Below are positions 15,124 to 24,864 of a stretch of DNA of 44,917 nt, one piece after another (position 1 is the stretch's first letter; every line of letters starts with the position of its first letter). The stretch lies in the NCBI RefSeq assembly GCF_000385175.1, contig NZ_ARQJ01000015.1:1-44917 (forward strand). Direction: 5' to 3'. The position numbers and the translations under genes were made by a program. Source of the DNA: Salinicoccus albus DSM 19776. Lineage in GTDB: Bacteria > Bacillota > Bacilli > Staphylococcales > Salinicoccaceae. The notes under the pieces are model-generated. The model saw nothing but the letters and a program-made list of their open reading frames with translations, ran no database searches and was not told the DNA's origin.

Positions 15124-18051
15124 TCATTTCACTTTCTCTTTTAGTTTGATTGTCTGTTGCGTTGGTATGGATGCATCCAGGTTACAAGTGAAGTACATCA
15201 CCTGATCGGATACTTTATTGCGGAGGTATTCCATGATGATCTTCTTTCGTTCCTTGTCGAAGTGGACGAATGCGTCGTCTATGATCAACGGCAGCTGATA
15301 GTACCCTTTAAGGGCTTTTATCAAACTCAATCTCAGGCTGATGTACAGCATTTCTTTTGTTGACTGTGAAAGTTCCAGCGGATGGAACATCTGTCCATTG
15401 GTGTGGCGCACCTGAATACCGCTTTCATCATAGATGATATTAATATACCTGCCTTTTGTAACATCCTCAAATATGGATCTGGCTTCTTCGATCACAATCG
15501 GCAGCCGCTCGTCCTTGATCGCCTTGATATGCGTCTCTATAAGGATGCGGATATAATTCAGCGACATATATTCTTTTGCCAGGCTCTGTATATAGCTTTT
15601 TCGCATTTCAAACTGGTGGTTCAGCTCACTCAGTTTACCGTCACTCTCAAGGTGGCTGATCTCGGCGTTTTTGTCAGCCAGCACTTTTTGTTCTCCCTGA
15701 AGTTTTTCATTGAACTCATCAATCTGGGACGTAATGGTCTCTTCTTCTTCTTTGAGATCTGCGAGCAGGAAGTTCGCGAGTTCGCTTCTCGAATCATAAT
15801 CAAAGTGCTCCTCATCAAGCTTAGTGCTCAGTTCTTTAAACTGCTCTATATTACTTTGATATTCATCATGTTTCCTGGCGTAGTAATAATATTCTTCCTC
15901 ATCGTCTGCATCCACATAATCAAACAGCTTGTCAATTTCTCTCCTGGAGGACTCGCGGGTCTCTTTTAACACATTGATTTCTTTTTCAAGCAGTGCAATC
16001 TGCTCATTGGCATTGTCATATTGAGATTGGTTATTATTCATCCTGGATATTTCACTTTTGACATCATAGAAGATTGTATTTTCATCATAATGAATACCCA
16101 TATGCGCAATGCCGTTCTTAATCTCACCTTTAAAGTTTTGAAGTGCTCTGGTGATATTATCCATCTCGACGCTGTGTCTCATGACCTGATTTCTCTTCTG
16201 TTTTATCTCCCGGATCGTATGGATGGCGTCAAGAATGTATTTATTCTCCATATTAGGATTCACTTTCAAATCGTGTTTCACTTGATGGAGGTCAGTGTTC
16301 ACTGAATCATGAAGGGCTTCTTTTTGAGAGAGTGCTTCCTTCATTTCTTCAAGTTTTACATTGGATGATATCCGCTTGGTTTTCTGCGTCTTCAAATCCA
16401 TTTTCAATTCTCTTGCTTCGTTGAGATCGAAATCGATATCAGTATTGCGCTTGATGGTTTCAATCTCATTTTCGAGCGCGCTGACTTCCTTCTGGTAATC
16501 CTGCTTAAGGGAATCATCATTACTCTGATTGGTCAGCATGAGCAGGAACAATGTCACGATGCCGATTGCCAGAAATACGCCGCCGAGCAGCCAGTTCTGT
16601 GTAAACATATAATAGACACCAATTAACAGCGCAATGACACTGATGCCGATAATCAGAATGGACTGACCGCGCTTGACCCTGTCGCGCTCCCGTTTTTCAC
16701 GTTCATAGTCTTTCTCGATCAGCTGGAACATCTTCTCCTTTTCCTTCAGTTCAAATTGACGGTCCATCAATTCTCTTTTCACTTTAATACGTTCATCACT
16801 GATCTGTTCTTTCTCAAGCTGCTCTATCTCCTGGTCAAACTGTTTTATTTCTGACTTCAAATGATCGATTTCCCTGATAAGGTACTGTTCCTCGAGAACC
16901 GCTTCGTCAAGCTTAGATAACAGCGTTTGAACAGAGTCTTTGACAATATTGGAATCATCCACATCCCCATGTTCTTCCTGCCAGCCAATATCTTTTCTGA
17001 GCTGCCCAATTTCTTCTTCGAGGTGATCTCTGGCATTGCTTAACCTGGTATACTCCATGTTCTTCTGTTTAATATCCGGTTCCCTTTTCTGTATCTGCTC
17101 AAGATAGGACAGCTGCTCCGGATCCGGCAGTTCAATCGAAGCAGCCTCCTGCCTTAACGCCTCCAGCTTTTCCGATCTAAGCCTGATATCTTTATCAGTC
17201 TGTTCAAGTTGATTTTTTAGTGATTCATATCTTTCAACACCATTCTCAGGAAAGACAACCGGCTCAATGTTCAGCTTATCTTCTAAAGATTTCCATTCTT
17301 TAATATCTTTATGATACATGACTTCCTTCATTTTCTGTTTCCGAATATTCTCAAGCTGGAACAAGGCATCTTTTTTGGCGTTTATACTTTCTTCGGTCTT
17401 GGTTTTATCATTCATCAGCGTCTTATAGTGTTCTTCATATTCACCCAGCTGTTTAATCTTTTCATTGATCCCGGATATTTCTTCAAGTTCCTGATTCACT
17501 TTTGGATTGATTCCGCTTTTCTTATAAATGGATTTAAGTTCTTCATCAATGGCGCTTAACATCTCGTCATATTCATGCGAGCCCAGCGCCCCTGCTCTCA
17601 GCAGGTATTCCTGAAGTTTATCTTCAGTCATATGTTTATGAATATCCTGCAAGCCCAATACATCGAATGAAAATATTGACCGATATGTCTTCTTATCGAT
17701 AAAATTCAGTTTTTTATTGAGCCATTCTTCCCCCCTTGCGGTTCCATCTGCAAGGTAGATCTTCACGTCCCCCTGTACCTTGCCTTTGATCCGTTCTATC
17801 TCTACGGGCCCGTTCTCATCCGGGAATTCGACAGTCAGCCGGCCGCCGTAAAGGTTGTGCATGCGGGGTTCTCTTCTCGGCTCCTGTTCCTTGCGGGTAG
17901 GGAAACCAAAGAGTATCGAATGTATAAAGGACTGCATTGTGGATTTACCCGCTTCATTTTCGCCGAATATTTGCACAAAATCCTGATCTGTATTTAACTC
18001 AGTCTCTGTAATTTTACCGTAGCCATATATATTCAGGGATGTGATTTTCAT
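15124..18051 (-). CDS. yhaN: SMC/Rad50-like ATPase YhaN, 975 aa
   Basis: Large coiled-coil ATPase of the SbcC/Rad50 class that pairs with YhaO. Walker A is GENEAGKST (residues 30-38), and Walker B is [13 protein letters not shown] (about 920-932) at the far end of a coiled coil. Where Rad50 has a zinc hook, residues 464-483 and 486-507 are two hydrophobic segments ([19 protein letters not shown] and [19 protein letters not shown]), so the arms probably insert in the membrane. No CxxC hook is seen. It lies 7 bp after yhaO and directly before yhaM. The exact cellular role is unknown; DNA repair and RNA turnover have both been suggested by context. Confidence 0.92.
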   Translation of the reverse strand: MKITSLNIYGYGKITETELNTDQDFVQIFGENEAGKSTMQSFIHSILFGFPTRKEQEPRREPRMHNLYGGRLTVEFPDENGPVEIERIKGKVQGDVKIYLADGTARGEEWLNKKLNFIDKKTYRSIFSFDVLGLQDIHKHMTEDKLQEYLLRAGALGSHEYDEMLSAIDEELKSIYKKSGINPKVNQELEEISGINEKIKQLGEYEEHYKTLMNDKTKTEESINAKKDALFQLENIRKQKMKEVMYHKDIKEWKSLEDKLNIEPVVFPENGVERYESLKNQLEQTDKDIRLRSEKLEALRQEAASIELPDPEQLSYLEQIQKREPDIKQKNMEYTRLSNARDHLEEEIGQLRKDIGWQEEHGDVDDSNIVKDSVQTLLSKLDEAVLEEQYLIREIDHLKSEIKQFDQEIEQLEKEQISDERIKVKRELMDRQFELKEKEKMFQLIEKDYEREKRERDRVKRGQSILIIGISVIALLIGVYYMFTQNWLLGGVFLAIGIVTLFLLMLTNQSNDDSLKQDYQKEVSALENEIETIKRNTDIDFDLNEARELKMDLKTQKTKRISSNVKLEEMKEALSQKEALHDSVNTDLHQVKHDLKVNPNMENKYILDAIHTIREIKQKRNQVMRHSVEMDNITRALQNFKGEIKNGIAHMGIHYDENTIFYDVKSEISRMNNNQSQYDNANEQIALLEKEINVLKETRESSRREIDKLFDYVDADDEEEYYYYARKHDEYQSNIEQFKELSTKLDEEHFDYDSRSELANFLLADLKEEEETITSQIDEFNEKLQGEQKVLADKNAEISHLESDGKLSELNHQFEMRKSYIQSLAKEYMSLNYIRILIETHIKAIKDERLPIVIEEARSIFEDVTKGRYINIIYDESGIQVRHTNGQMFHPLELSQSTKEMLYISLRLSLIKALKGYYQLPLIIDDAFVHFDKERKKIIMEYLRNKVSDQVMYFTCNLDASIPTQQTIKLKEKVK

Positions 18052-18058
18052 ATACCCA

Positions 18059-19243
18059 CTACTTCCTCATCAGCATTTTTAGTCGTTCTTCACCTTCATC
18101 CAGCAGCGCTTCCTTTCCCATTTCCTGAATAGGCAGCAGATAGCGGTTGAGCTTTGGATCCATGTACATCGAATTCACCGCTTCTTTAAACAATTCGTCA
18201 TTGGATGAATAGCTTCTTTTTATGTCGTTTAAAAGTGCAATCTGGTCCTGATGCATGAAATTAAGACGAAGATTGTCTATCCAGACAAAATCCTTCAAAT
18301 CCTGTTCGTCTTCTTTCAGCAGTTCAACGACTTCGGCAAAATCACTGTCAGAAATCACCTCATCACCGTCATGATAAAGTGTCAGCTGGATGATCTGCTT
18401 GCCTTTTTCCCTCAATCTGTGTTTGAATTCGACAATCGTCTGATAGAGGTCCTGTTTTTCCAATGTGCTGACATCCAGTGTGTACTCAGAAAACAGGACA
18501 TCATGTACTGGGACGAATCTCGATTCCAGATAGACATCATCCCCCTCCACATAAAGAAAACCTTTTTCTCCAAACTCATTTCTGTGACGTCCCTGGATAT
18601 TGCCGGGATAATTGATAGGCGGCAGATCACTCAGCTGTTCACGCTGATGGATATGACCAAGCGCCCAGTAGTGGTAGAGTTTTTCATTCAAAGTTTCAAG
18701 GTTAAACTCGGTATACCGCTCGTGTTTATGTGTACTCTTTGAATATGTGCCATGCAAAATACCGATATGAATACCATCGTTCAAAGTATTGACCGGATAG
18801 TCATCCAGTTTGTTCTCATATGAATCATCCAGAAAATAACTGAACCCATGGAGTAATACCCTCTCACCTTTTGAACTGATCAACTCATTGGTTTCAACAT
18901 TTTCCTTAAAAACAGTAACATTGTCCGGCCAATTAGTTTTGAAGCCGTCAGTCAGCGGATCGTGGTTGCCGTGTGTCACGAAAGCGAAAATCCCGTTATC
19001 CTTAAGCCTCTCAAACTGACGTCTCATGAATATTTCTGACTTTAAAGTACGGTTGGATTGATCAAAAACATCACCGGCAATAACGATGAAATCCACTTTC
19101 TGTTCAACCGCGAAATCAATCATCCTCCCCACACTTTTGTATGTACTCTCCATCAGTGCCTCCAGAACCCCTGAAGGCATCTTCGCTCTGGACTTGAAGG
19201 GGCTGTCCAGATGCAGATCTGCTGTGTGTATAAAACTGACCAT
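18059..19243 (-). CDS. yhaO: Mre11/SbcD-like nuclease YhaO, 394 aa
   Basis: Calcineurin-type metallophosphoesterase of the DNA exonuclease SbcD/Mre11 family. The metal motifs are present in order: FIHTADLHLD (residues 4-13), IAGDVFDQSN, THGNHDP and ALGHIHQRE. It is first in the yhaO-yhaN-yhaM operon and is expected to work with the YhaN ATPase as an Mre11-Rad50-like complex. The ATG at 19243 follows a CAGGTGAG site. A C-terminal helical region (about 300-394) would contact YhaN. Confidence 0.92.
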   Translation of the reverse strand: MVSFIHTADLHLDSPFKSRAKMPSGVLEALMESTYKSVGRMIDFAVEQKVDFIVIAGDVFDQSNRTLKSEIFMRRQFERLKDNGIFAFVTHGNHDPLTDGFKTNWPDNVTVFKENVETNELISSKGERVLLHGFSYFLDDSYENKLDDYPVNTLNDGIHIGILHGTYSKSTHKHERYTEFNLETLNEKLYHYWALGHIHQREQLSDLPPINYPGNIQGRHRNEFGEKGFLYVEGDDVYLESRFVPVHDVLFSEYTLDVSTLEKQDLYQTIVEFKHRLREKGKQIIQLTLYHDGDEVISDSDFAEVVELLKEDEQDLKDFVWIDNLRLNFMHQDQIALLNDIKRSYSSNDELFKEAVNSMYMDPKLNRYLLPIQEMGKEALLDEGEERLKMLMRK

Positions 19244-19290
19244 TCATCTCACCTGACTTTTCATTAAATCGTCTATGTATAGTATACCAA

Positions 19291-19328
19291 AAAATAAAAG
19301 AAAGAGGCCCTTTAAGCAGACCTCTTTC
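19291..19328 (-). terminator. Terminator of the yheA-type gene
   Basis: Read on the minus strand, GAAAGAGG...CCTCTTTC (arms 19321-19328 and 19300-19307) is followed by TTTTATTTTTT. Confidence 0.85.
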
Positions 19329-19332
19329 CCTC

Positions 19333-19689
19333 TTAATTTTGACTGTTAAGATCGTATAGTTCTTCGATGGGTTTCATAATTACTTTGTTGAGGTCCTGGA
19401 TCAGCTGGCTCATTTGCTGTTCAGCTTCCATCAATGCTTTGATGTTTTCATCTTTTTCAATGTCCTCAGCTGATTTTTGTGCTTTTTGAACTTCTTCTTC
19501 CTGGATTTCTTCACCCTGCGACTGTTTCTGCTGAAGATCCATCTGAATCTGTCTGAATTCCTCAAACATTGCTTTGGATTCAGGATTGTCATTGACCTTC
19601 CCGTAATATTCCTTCATGTTATTAAATTCTTCGGATTCTCTAAGTGCACTTTCCAGTGCATTCGCTGAATCATATACGTTGGCTGTCAT
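19333..19689 (-). CDS. YheA/YmcA/YlbF-family protein (UPF0342), 118 aa
   Basis: Small all-helical acidic protein of the YlbF/YmcA superfamily. It has the family pattern YDSANALESALRESEEF, then NPESKAMFEEFRQIQMDLQQ and a C-terminal helix pair. The YheA branch is of unknown function; YlbF and YmcA relatives act with YaaT on RNase Y in B. subtilis. It stands alone with its own terminator between yhaO and the DUF445 gene, as in other staphylococci. Symbol yheA would be by homology only. Confidence 0.88.
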   Translation of the reverse strand: MTANVYDSANALESALRESEEFNNMKEYYGKVNDNPESKAMFEEFRQIQMDLQQKQSQGEEIQEEEVQKAQKSAEDIEKDENIKALMEAEQQMSQLIQDLNKVIMKPIEELYDLNSQN

Positions 19690-19743
19690 TAATTAAAACT
19701 CCCTTTTACACAAGATATAATAACTTTAACACACTTCACCTGC

Positions 19744-20874
19744 TTATAAAAACAGTACAATGATTCCCTGGACGGCGCCGATGATAAAACCCAGAAAATA
19801 CCCGAGCAGTGTAATCATTTTAAATTCCTTATCCGCTATCGACATGACCAGCTGTTCGATATGACTGAGTTCAAAACTGTCCACCTGTTTCTTTATCACC
19901 TGCGCCAGCTGCAGCTTTTCAAAAATCCGCGCTGTATTTTTACCCAGGTAGGCCGTGATATTGTCACGGAGCTTAAATTTCCCTCTGTCCTTAAAGGCAT
20001 TGAACATCTGTGGATTGAAATCGATGATGGGTCTGTCGAGAATTGCATCAATATCTATCCGGTGCTTCAGAACATCTGAAACACTCTCAGCCAAAGCTGT
20101 CTTGTCATCGAGGGAGAGAATGTCGCTAAGGCGGTATCCCTTAACTTTGTCATACTCTTCCTGAATGATTCTCACTTGTATATCCGTCATTTTCGGATGG
20201 TACAGCAGCTTTGTTAATTCTCCCCTGATATTTTCCACAATTGTTTCCTTGCTCATAAAATATTTTAAGGATCTGGCAAACCTGCCCCTGTTTTCAATGA
20301 ACTCATCGGTCATCGTATATAAATCGTCGTACCCTTTTTCAGAATCGATATACAGCTGGACCCTTCTGATGATCTGCGGCTGGAGTTCATCCACTTTCGA
20401 ATCCAATGTTTTCATGGCATCATCCGGAATCAGAGTGCTGATCTTTTCACCATATAACCGGTCACCCTCTGAAAGAATTTTACTTTTAAGCTCATCATTA
20501 AAGCTGTCAACAATCTTTTGGGATAACCCTTCTGACAGCCTTTCCAGAAAGTATCTGACGGAGAGTTTTTCCCTTTCAATTGTATCGATCTGTTTTTCGA
20601 TAAAAAATAAGATGAATTTCTGGGTTTCATCACTTTTCAATTTTTGTATGAATACTTCCGGCGTTAAAAGGTGCCCGCTGATGATCTCTCCAAGCTTGCC
20701 TGAAGCTTCGTCGCGCCGCCTTGGAATGACGCCGGGCGTTAAAGGCAGCTGCCAGCCGAACAGATATTTTGCTTCATAAGGCTTAAAGAGCATTTTTATA
20801 GCGAGCATATTCGTCATCCCGCCGATGAGCGACCCAATTACTGCCATGAATAAAATTTGTACAGCCGGATTCAT
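19744..20874 (-). CDS. DUF445 membrane protein (YheB-like), 376 aa
   Basis: A hydrophobic segment lies at each end (residues 5-24, VQILFMAVIGSLIGGMTNML; and 355-376, TLLGYFLGFIIGAVQGIIVL). Between them is a long charged helical region with the family motif WQLPLTPGVIPRRRDE (about residues 41-56). Members are called YheB or DUF445 and their function is unknown; in Bacillus the gene adjoins yheA, as here. The topology suggests both ends are in the membrane with a large soluble domain between. Confidence 0.88.
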   Translation of the reverse strand: MNPAVQILFMAVIGSLIGGMTNMLAIKMLFKPYEAKYLFGWQLPLTPGVIPRRRDEASGKLGEIISGHLLTPEVFIQKLKSDETQKFILFFIEKQIDTIEREKLSVRYFLERLSEGLSQKIVDSFNDELKSKILSEGDRLYGEKISTLIPDDAMKTLDSKVDELQPQIIRRVQLYIDSEKGYDDLYTMTDEFIENRGRFARSLKYFMSKETIVENIRGELTKLLYHPKMTDIQVRIIQEEYDKVKGYRLSDILSLDDKTALAESVSDVLKHRIDIDAILDRPIIDFNPQMFNAFKDRGKFKLRDNITAYLGKNTARIFEKLQLAQVIKKQVDSFELSHIEQLVMSIADKEFKMITLLGYFLGFIIGAVQGIIVLFL

Positions 20875-20929
20875 TCCGCACCCCTCCTCGGACTTACCTA
20901 TATTATCCTATAAACAGCTTTTAAACAAA

Positions 20930-20955
20930 AGAAAAGCACCGTATGCCCGGTGCTT
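20930..20955 (-). terminator. Terminator of the XRE regulator gene
   Basis: AAGCACCG (20934-20941) pairs with CGGTGCTT (20948-20955). Read on the minus strand it is followed by TTCTTTTG. Confidence 0.85.
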
Positions 20956-20963
20956 GTCACTTT

Positions 20964-21419
20964 TTAAACCAGCTGCAGATCTGTCTGCCTCAAGAAGAAT
21001 GTGCGGATTTCACGCTCAATATATGAGGCGTGAAGCGGGCGGTTCATCGGGTTCAGCACCCTGTAGATCTGGTTGCTCTTATTGTACTGGAGACGGTAGC
21101 CGTTCTTCCTGTCCAATTCCTCCCAGTACACCGCTTCACCTTCATAGTTTGGATAGGCACAATGCCCTCTTGAAATCACCTGTGCAAGTTCCAGTGGATC
21201 TCCGCCAAATGTATTCGTGAGCACCTCACTTTCCCTGAACAGTGCACACAATGATATGCATGTTGTCCAGTTCGGCATTATGCGTTCTTTCTCTACTTGC
21301 ACGAGTGTTTTTTTGGAGAGCCCGATAGTATGACTCATGGAGTCCTGCGTGTAACCCGCTTCCGTCCTGACCATTTTAAACTTGGACTGGAGCATCTCCG
21401 TAAAAGTCTGTTTATCCAT
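20964..21419 (-). CDS. XRE-family transcriptional regulator, 151 aa
   Basis: The N-terminal helix-turn-helix spans about residues 10-65 (SKFKMVRTEAGYTQDSMSHT, then LSKKTLVQVEKERIMPNW). The C-terminal 80 residues hold aromatic- and arginine-rich stretches (YWEELDRKNGYRLQYNKSNQ, YRVLNPMNRPLHASYIE), a conserved-looking sensor or interaction domain I cannot name. It is monocistronic with its own terminator, between yheB and gltT. Target and ligand are unknown. Confidence 0.75.
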   Translation of the reverse strand: MDKQTFTEMLQSKFKMVRTEAGYTQDSMSHTIGLSKKTLVQVEKERIMPNWTTCISLCALFRESEVLTNTFGGDPLELAQVISRGHCAYPNYEGEAVYWEELDRKNGYRLQYNKSNQIYRVLNPMNRPLHASYIEREIRTFFLRQTDLQLV

Positions 21420-21505
21420 TCTTTTCTTCCTTTCAATTAATCCTTATATTGTAATATCCCTATACTATAATTATACACTTTTAATATAATAATATATTTT
21501 CCCAA

Positions 21506-21559
21506 AAAATAAAAGGGGCATGCACTTTATGTCACCAAGTGTTCATCACATGCCCCTTT
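21506..21559 (-). terminator. gltT terminator
   Basis: AAAGGGGCATG (21512-21522) pairs with CATGCCCCTTT (21549-21559), and an inner CACTT/AAGTG pairing shortens the loop. On the minus strand it is followed by TATTTTTT. Confidence 0.85.
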
Positions 21560-21584
21560 GGATTATTCAATTTTAAGATTAAAA

Positions 21585-22883
21585 TTATGCCTCTTCGGAC
21601 GCACCTTCTTTGTGCTTGCCTTCTTTAACATCCTGCTGATGATCAAGAATCAGTGCGATCGCAGCATCTCCGGTGATATTCGTCATCGTCCGGGTCATAT
21701 CAAGCAGTCTGTCTATCCCAATAATGATACCGATCGCCGCCGGATCAAGACCGATCGCTGTCAGCACCATTGCCAGCATTACCAGACCGACACCCGGAAC
21801 TCCGGCAGTACCGATGCTGGCAACTGTCGCAATGACAACCACTGTCACCATCTGCATGAGCGTCAGATCAATGCCCGAGAGCTGAGCGATGAATACTGTC
21901 GCCACGCCCTGCATGATGGCCGTGCCATCCATATTGATTGTGGCGCCGAGCGGCTGAACGAAACTGGATATCCCCTTGCGGATATTCAGTCTTTTCTGCG
22001 CAGTCTCCAATGAAACGGGCAGTGAGGCACTGGATGATGAAGTACTAAAACCAATCCCCATTGCCGGCGCGAAGTTTTTAAGGAACCATACGTAGCTTTT
22101 CTTCGCCAAAAATTGGACCATTGAACCATATACCAGTGCAAGATGGATAAACAATGCAATCAGTACACAGACAAAGTACATGCCCAGCTGCCCAATCGCA
22201 TCGAATCCGGCCTGGGTGAACGCTGTAGCCACCAGGCCGAAGGCGCCAATAGCTGCAAAGTATTTCATGATGGCCATGACAATCGTCAGTACCACGTCAT
22301 TTGCCTGTTCGAACACCTTCACCAGCGTGCCGACCTTATCTTTGACCGTAATCATGGCAATACCGATGAATACGGCGAGCAGGATGATTTGGAGCATATT
22401 TTCTTCGGCCATGGCCTGAAAAATATTCCCCGGCACTAGATCGATGATGGTCTGGTCGACTGTCTGCTCTACGGCCTGACCGGTTTCCCCGCCTTCGAGT
22501 TCCGTTGAACGGTACTCGGATACTTCTTCCGATTCGAGAAGCTCGGACTGGCCGGTACCCGGATCCAGTACATTGGCGACTGTCATTGCGATCGTGATCG
22601 CTATGGCTGTTGTGATCAGATAAAATCCGATCGTCTTGATACCGAGACTGCCGAGTGTTTTCGGATCTCCGACATTATAGACACCTAAGACGATTGAGAT
22701 AAAGACGATCGGCACCACCATCATGAAGATCATATTCAGGAACAGCTGGCCGACAACATTGAATATGTACTGGTCAATCCACTGTACCCATGCCTGATCC
22801 GACATCGTATTAAACACAGACCCTATCACAATACCCGCGATGAGACCAATGACAATATACAGGGTCATTCTATTCGTTTTCAT
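21585..22883 (-). CDS. gltT: Dicarboxylate/glutamate:cation symporter (DAACS), 432 aa
   Basis: Sodium- or proton-coupled carrier for glutamate, aspartate or C4-dicarboxylates. It shows the trimeric GltPh-type signatures: the serine-rich tip STSSSSASLP (about residues 280-289, HP1) and ATINMDGTAIMQG (about 314-326, TM7). About eight membrane segments and the acidic loop at 110-145 fit the family. The glutamate/dicarboxylate choice cannot be settled by reading. A clear promoter and a probable CcpA site lie upstream. The symbol follows the nearest Gram-positive family. Confidence 0.9.
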   Translation of the reverse strand: MKTNRMTLYIVIGLIAGIVIGSVFNTMSDQAWVQWIDQYIFNVVGQLFLNMIFMMVVPIVFISIVLGVYNVGDPKTLGSLGIKTIGFYLITTAIAITIAMTVANVLDPGTGQSELLESEEVSEYRSTELEGGETGQAVEQTVDQTIIDLVPGNIFQAMAEENMLQIILLAVFIGIAMITVKDKVGTLVKVFEQANDVVLTIVMAIMKYFAAIGAFGLVATAFTQAGFDAIGQLGMYFVCVLIALFIHLALVYGSMVQFLAKKSYVWFLKNFAPAMGIGFSTSSSSASLPVSLETAQKRLNIRKGISSFVQPLGATINMDGTAIMQGVATVFIAQLSGIDLTLMQMVTVVVIATVASIGTAGVPGVGLVMLAMVLTAIGLDPAAIGIIIGIDRLLDMTRTMTNITGDAAIALILDHQQDVKEGKHKEGASEEA

Positions 22884-22922
22884 AACATCCCCCTAAAATT
22901 TGAAAATAAAGAATCATTACTT

Positions 22923-22952
22923 ATTATAAAGAGGACTTGCGGCTTTTGTAAA
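22923..22952 (-). promoter_or_regulatory. gltT promoter
   Basis: On the minus strand, TTTACA (22947-22952), 18 bp and perfect TATAAT (22923-22928), about 40 bp before the start codon. Confidence 0.8.
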
Positions 22953-22961
22953 TAAAATTTT

Positions 22962-22975
22962 TGTAACCGTTTACT
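22962..22975. promoter_or_regulatory. Candidate CcpA cre site upstream of gltT
   Basis: TGTAACCGTTTACT fits the catabolite-responsive-element consensus TGWAARCGYTWNCW at all but one position. It lies 10 bp upstream of the gltT -35. Confidence 0.45.
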
Positions 22976-22994
22976 CCCGTCCCCGATAATTTTT

Positions 22995-23627
22995 TTAGAA
23001 ATTAACGATATTATACTTGATTGCATATATCACGGCCTGCGTCCGATCTGTCACTTCCAGCTTATTCAGAATATGACTGACATGAGTTTTGACTGTCTTT
23101 TCACTGACAAAAAGCGTCTCTCCAATCTCTTTGTTGGATTTCCCCCGGACGATTTCTTTCAGCACTTCAATCTCCCTTGCTGACAGTAAATTTTTTTCAT
23201 GGGGCATATCCCCTCCCTGGTCGATGACTTCCAAAATATTCGGATGGATGACTTTTTCTCCCTGTATCACATTTTTAATGGCGCCGATCAGTTCTTCTGC
23301 CTCCATTTCCTTGATGATATAACCGTCAGCATCGGCGGCAAAGACTGGGCGGATATACTCTTCGCTTGTATAGCTTGACAGCACCAATACCTTGATTTCC
23401 GGGTATTCGGCTTTTATCCGCCGGGTCACTTCGATACCATCCATTTCCGGCATCACAAGATCGAGCAGCACCAGGTCGATCTCCGCCTGGTTTTCCTCCA
23501 GAAATTTTAAAGTCTCCTCGCCTGTGCCAAAATCTTCAACGACGTTGATATCTTCTGTAGTCGATAACAAAAATTTCATACCTTCCCTGACAATATGATG
23601 GTCATCCGTCATAATTATGTTATACAT
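22995..23627 (-). CDS. airR: LuxR-type response regulator, AirR-like, 210 aa
   Basis: The receiver domain spans residues 1-120, with the acidic pair at D8-D9, phosphoacceptor D56 (LLDLVMPEMDG) and K106-type end. The LuxR/NarL helix-turn-helix spans about 145-207 (LSAREIEVLKEIVRGKSNKE, VSEKTVKTHVSHILNKLEV). It is cotranscribed 4 bp after the GAF-type histidine kinase. The start is ATG 23627 with GGAGAG upstream; a few in-frame codons before it overlap the kinase stop. AirSR (YhcSR) of S. aureus controls redox, nitrate and cell-wall genes. Confidence 0.85.
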   Translation of the reverse strand: MYNIIMTDDHHIVREGMKFLLSTTEDINVVEDFGTGEETLKFLEENQAEIDLVLLDLVMPEMDGIEVTRRIKAEYPEIKVLVLSSYTSEEYIRPVFAADADGYIIKEMEAEELIGAIKNVIQGEKVIHPNILEVIDQGGDMPHEKNLLSAREIEVLKEIVRGKSNKEIGETLFVSEKTVKTHVSHILNKLEVTDRTQAVIYAIKYNIVNF

Positions 23628-23631
23628 AAGC

Positions 23632-24738
23632 TTACTCTCCAATCGGTATTGTAACTGTTATCGTCGTGCCAAAACCTTTCCTTGACTCAATGTCAAGAGA
23701 ACCGCCAAACTTCCGCACCCTTTCCCTCATGTTGTCCAGTCCATAACTGTTTTGGGAGTCTTTATCATCTTCAAAGCCGGCGCCTTTATCCGATATTCTT
23801 ACCTTCAGATGGTCTGATTCAGAAATGATTGCAATGTCGGCCCTGCTGCTGCCCGCATGCTTCCTGATATTATTCAGCCCTTCCTGGAGCACTCTGTACA
23901 GGCTGATCTCCACCTCATCTTCAACATTATAGAAACCTGCAACATCTATATCCAGATCTATCCCCAGCAGCTCTGCGTAATTTTGAATCGCATTGATGAT
24001 CCCATTCTCCAGACCAATGGGTTTGAGCTGCCAGATTAATGCTTTCATTTCATTCATGGCATGTTTGGACGTATTCTCAATGGAATTGAATGCATCCGAA
24101 ACCTTTTCTTCATCATTCAAACCTTTGGCTGCATGTGATGTGATACCGATGGAAAACAGCATCTGATTTACAGAATCATGAAGATCCCTGGCCAGCCGCT
24201 GACGTTCCCTAATAATCATATTTTCCTGTTCCCGGGCGGTCAATTCCAGCCGTTTTAACGTGGACCCGATCTGGAATGCGACGGATTCAAGCAGGTCCAG
24301 TTCATCTTTATCATACTGCTCTCTCCCGGGACTCGCGATGTTGAGCAGTCCGAAGGATTCTTCACCGGAAATCAACGGCACTGTCGCATGATGCGTGATG
24401 CCATTATTCTCTCCAGGAAACGCTTTCTTCGCCTTTTCAAGCCTTGAACATACAAATATATTCGTTGCCTGCTCCAGCTCATTATTGTTATATTTAGTGA
24501 CACACCAGCAGTTGCCATCACACAGGTGTTTATTGTTTTCCTTTTCGAGTGAAGGCGGCAGCCGGTAATGGGAGATAAGTTCGTGAGTGCCTTGCTGATT
24601 GATGAAAAACACCCATCCCGTTTCAAAATCCGTATGATCGATGAGCTCTCTCAGAGCCCCGTCAATCATCGTATTTCTATCCGTCTCTTCATTCAGGAAC
24701 TCGGCAATATCTTTCAGAAGCTGCAGTTTACTCTTCAT
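23632..24738 (-). CDS. airS: Cytosolic GAF histidine kinase with Fe-S cysteines, AirS-like, 368 aa
   Basis: There are no membrane segments. Residues 5-165 form a GAF sensor with the cysteine set C73, C77, C79 (LCDGNCWCV) and C97 (FVCSRL), the arrangement that holds the [2Fe-2S] cluster in S. aureus AirS. The HisKA_3 dimerisation helix has RLARDLHDSV (phosphoaccepting H187), and the ATPase domain has EGLNNIRKHA and DKGAGF. The start is ATG 24738, six bases after AGAGG. It is followed at once by the response regulator. Oxygen or oxidant sensing is inferred from the family. Confidence 0.88.
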   Translation of the reverse strand: MKSKLQLLKDIAEFLNEETDRNTMIDGALRELIDHTDFETGWVFFINQQGTHELISHYRLPPSLEKENNKHLCDGNCWCVTKYNNNELEQATNIFVCSRLEKAKKAFPGENNGITHHATVPLISGEESFGLLNIASPGREQYDKDELDLLESVAFQIGSTLKRLELTAREQENMIIRERQRLARDLHDSVNQMLFSIGITSHAAKGLNDEEKVSDAFNSIENTSKHAMNEMKALIWQLKPIGLENGIINAIQNYAELLGIDLDIDVAGFYNVEDEVEISLYRVLQEGLNNIRKHAGSSRADIAIISESDHLKVRISDKGAGFEDDKDSQNSYGLDNMRERVRKFGGSLDIESRKGFGTTITVTIPIGE

Positions 24739-24778
24739 AATTAGCCTCTTTTCATACATACAACGTTAATCAAATTGT

Positions 24779-24807
24779 AAAATAATTGTCACCTGTAATT
24801 CGGTCAA
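24779..24807 (-). promoter_or_regulatory. Probable airSR promoter
   Basis: On the minus strand, TTGACC (24802-24807), 17 bp and TATTTT (24779-24784), 41 bp upstream of the airS start. Confidence 0.6.
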
Positions 24808-24864
24808 TCCTTCTATAATGATATAGTATGATTTATACTTAGGAAAGTACCAAGGAGGACTGAC

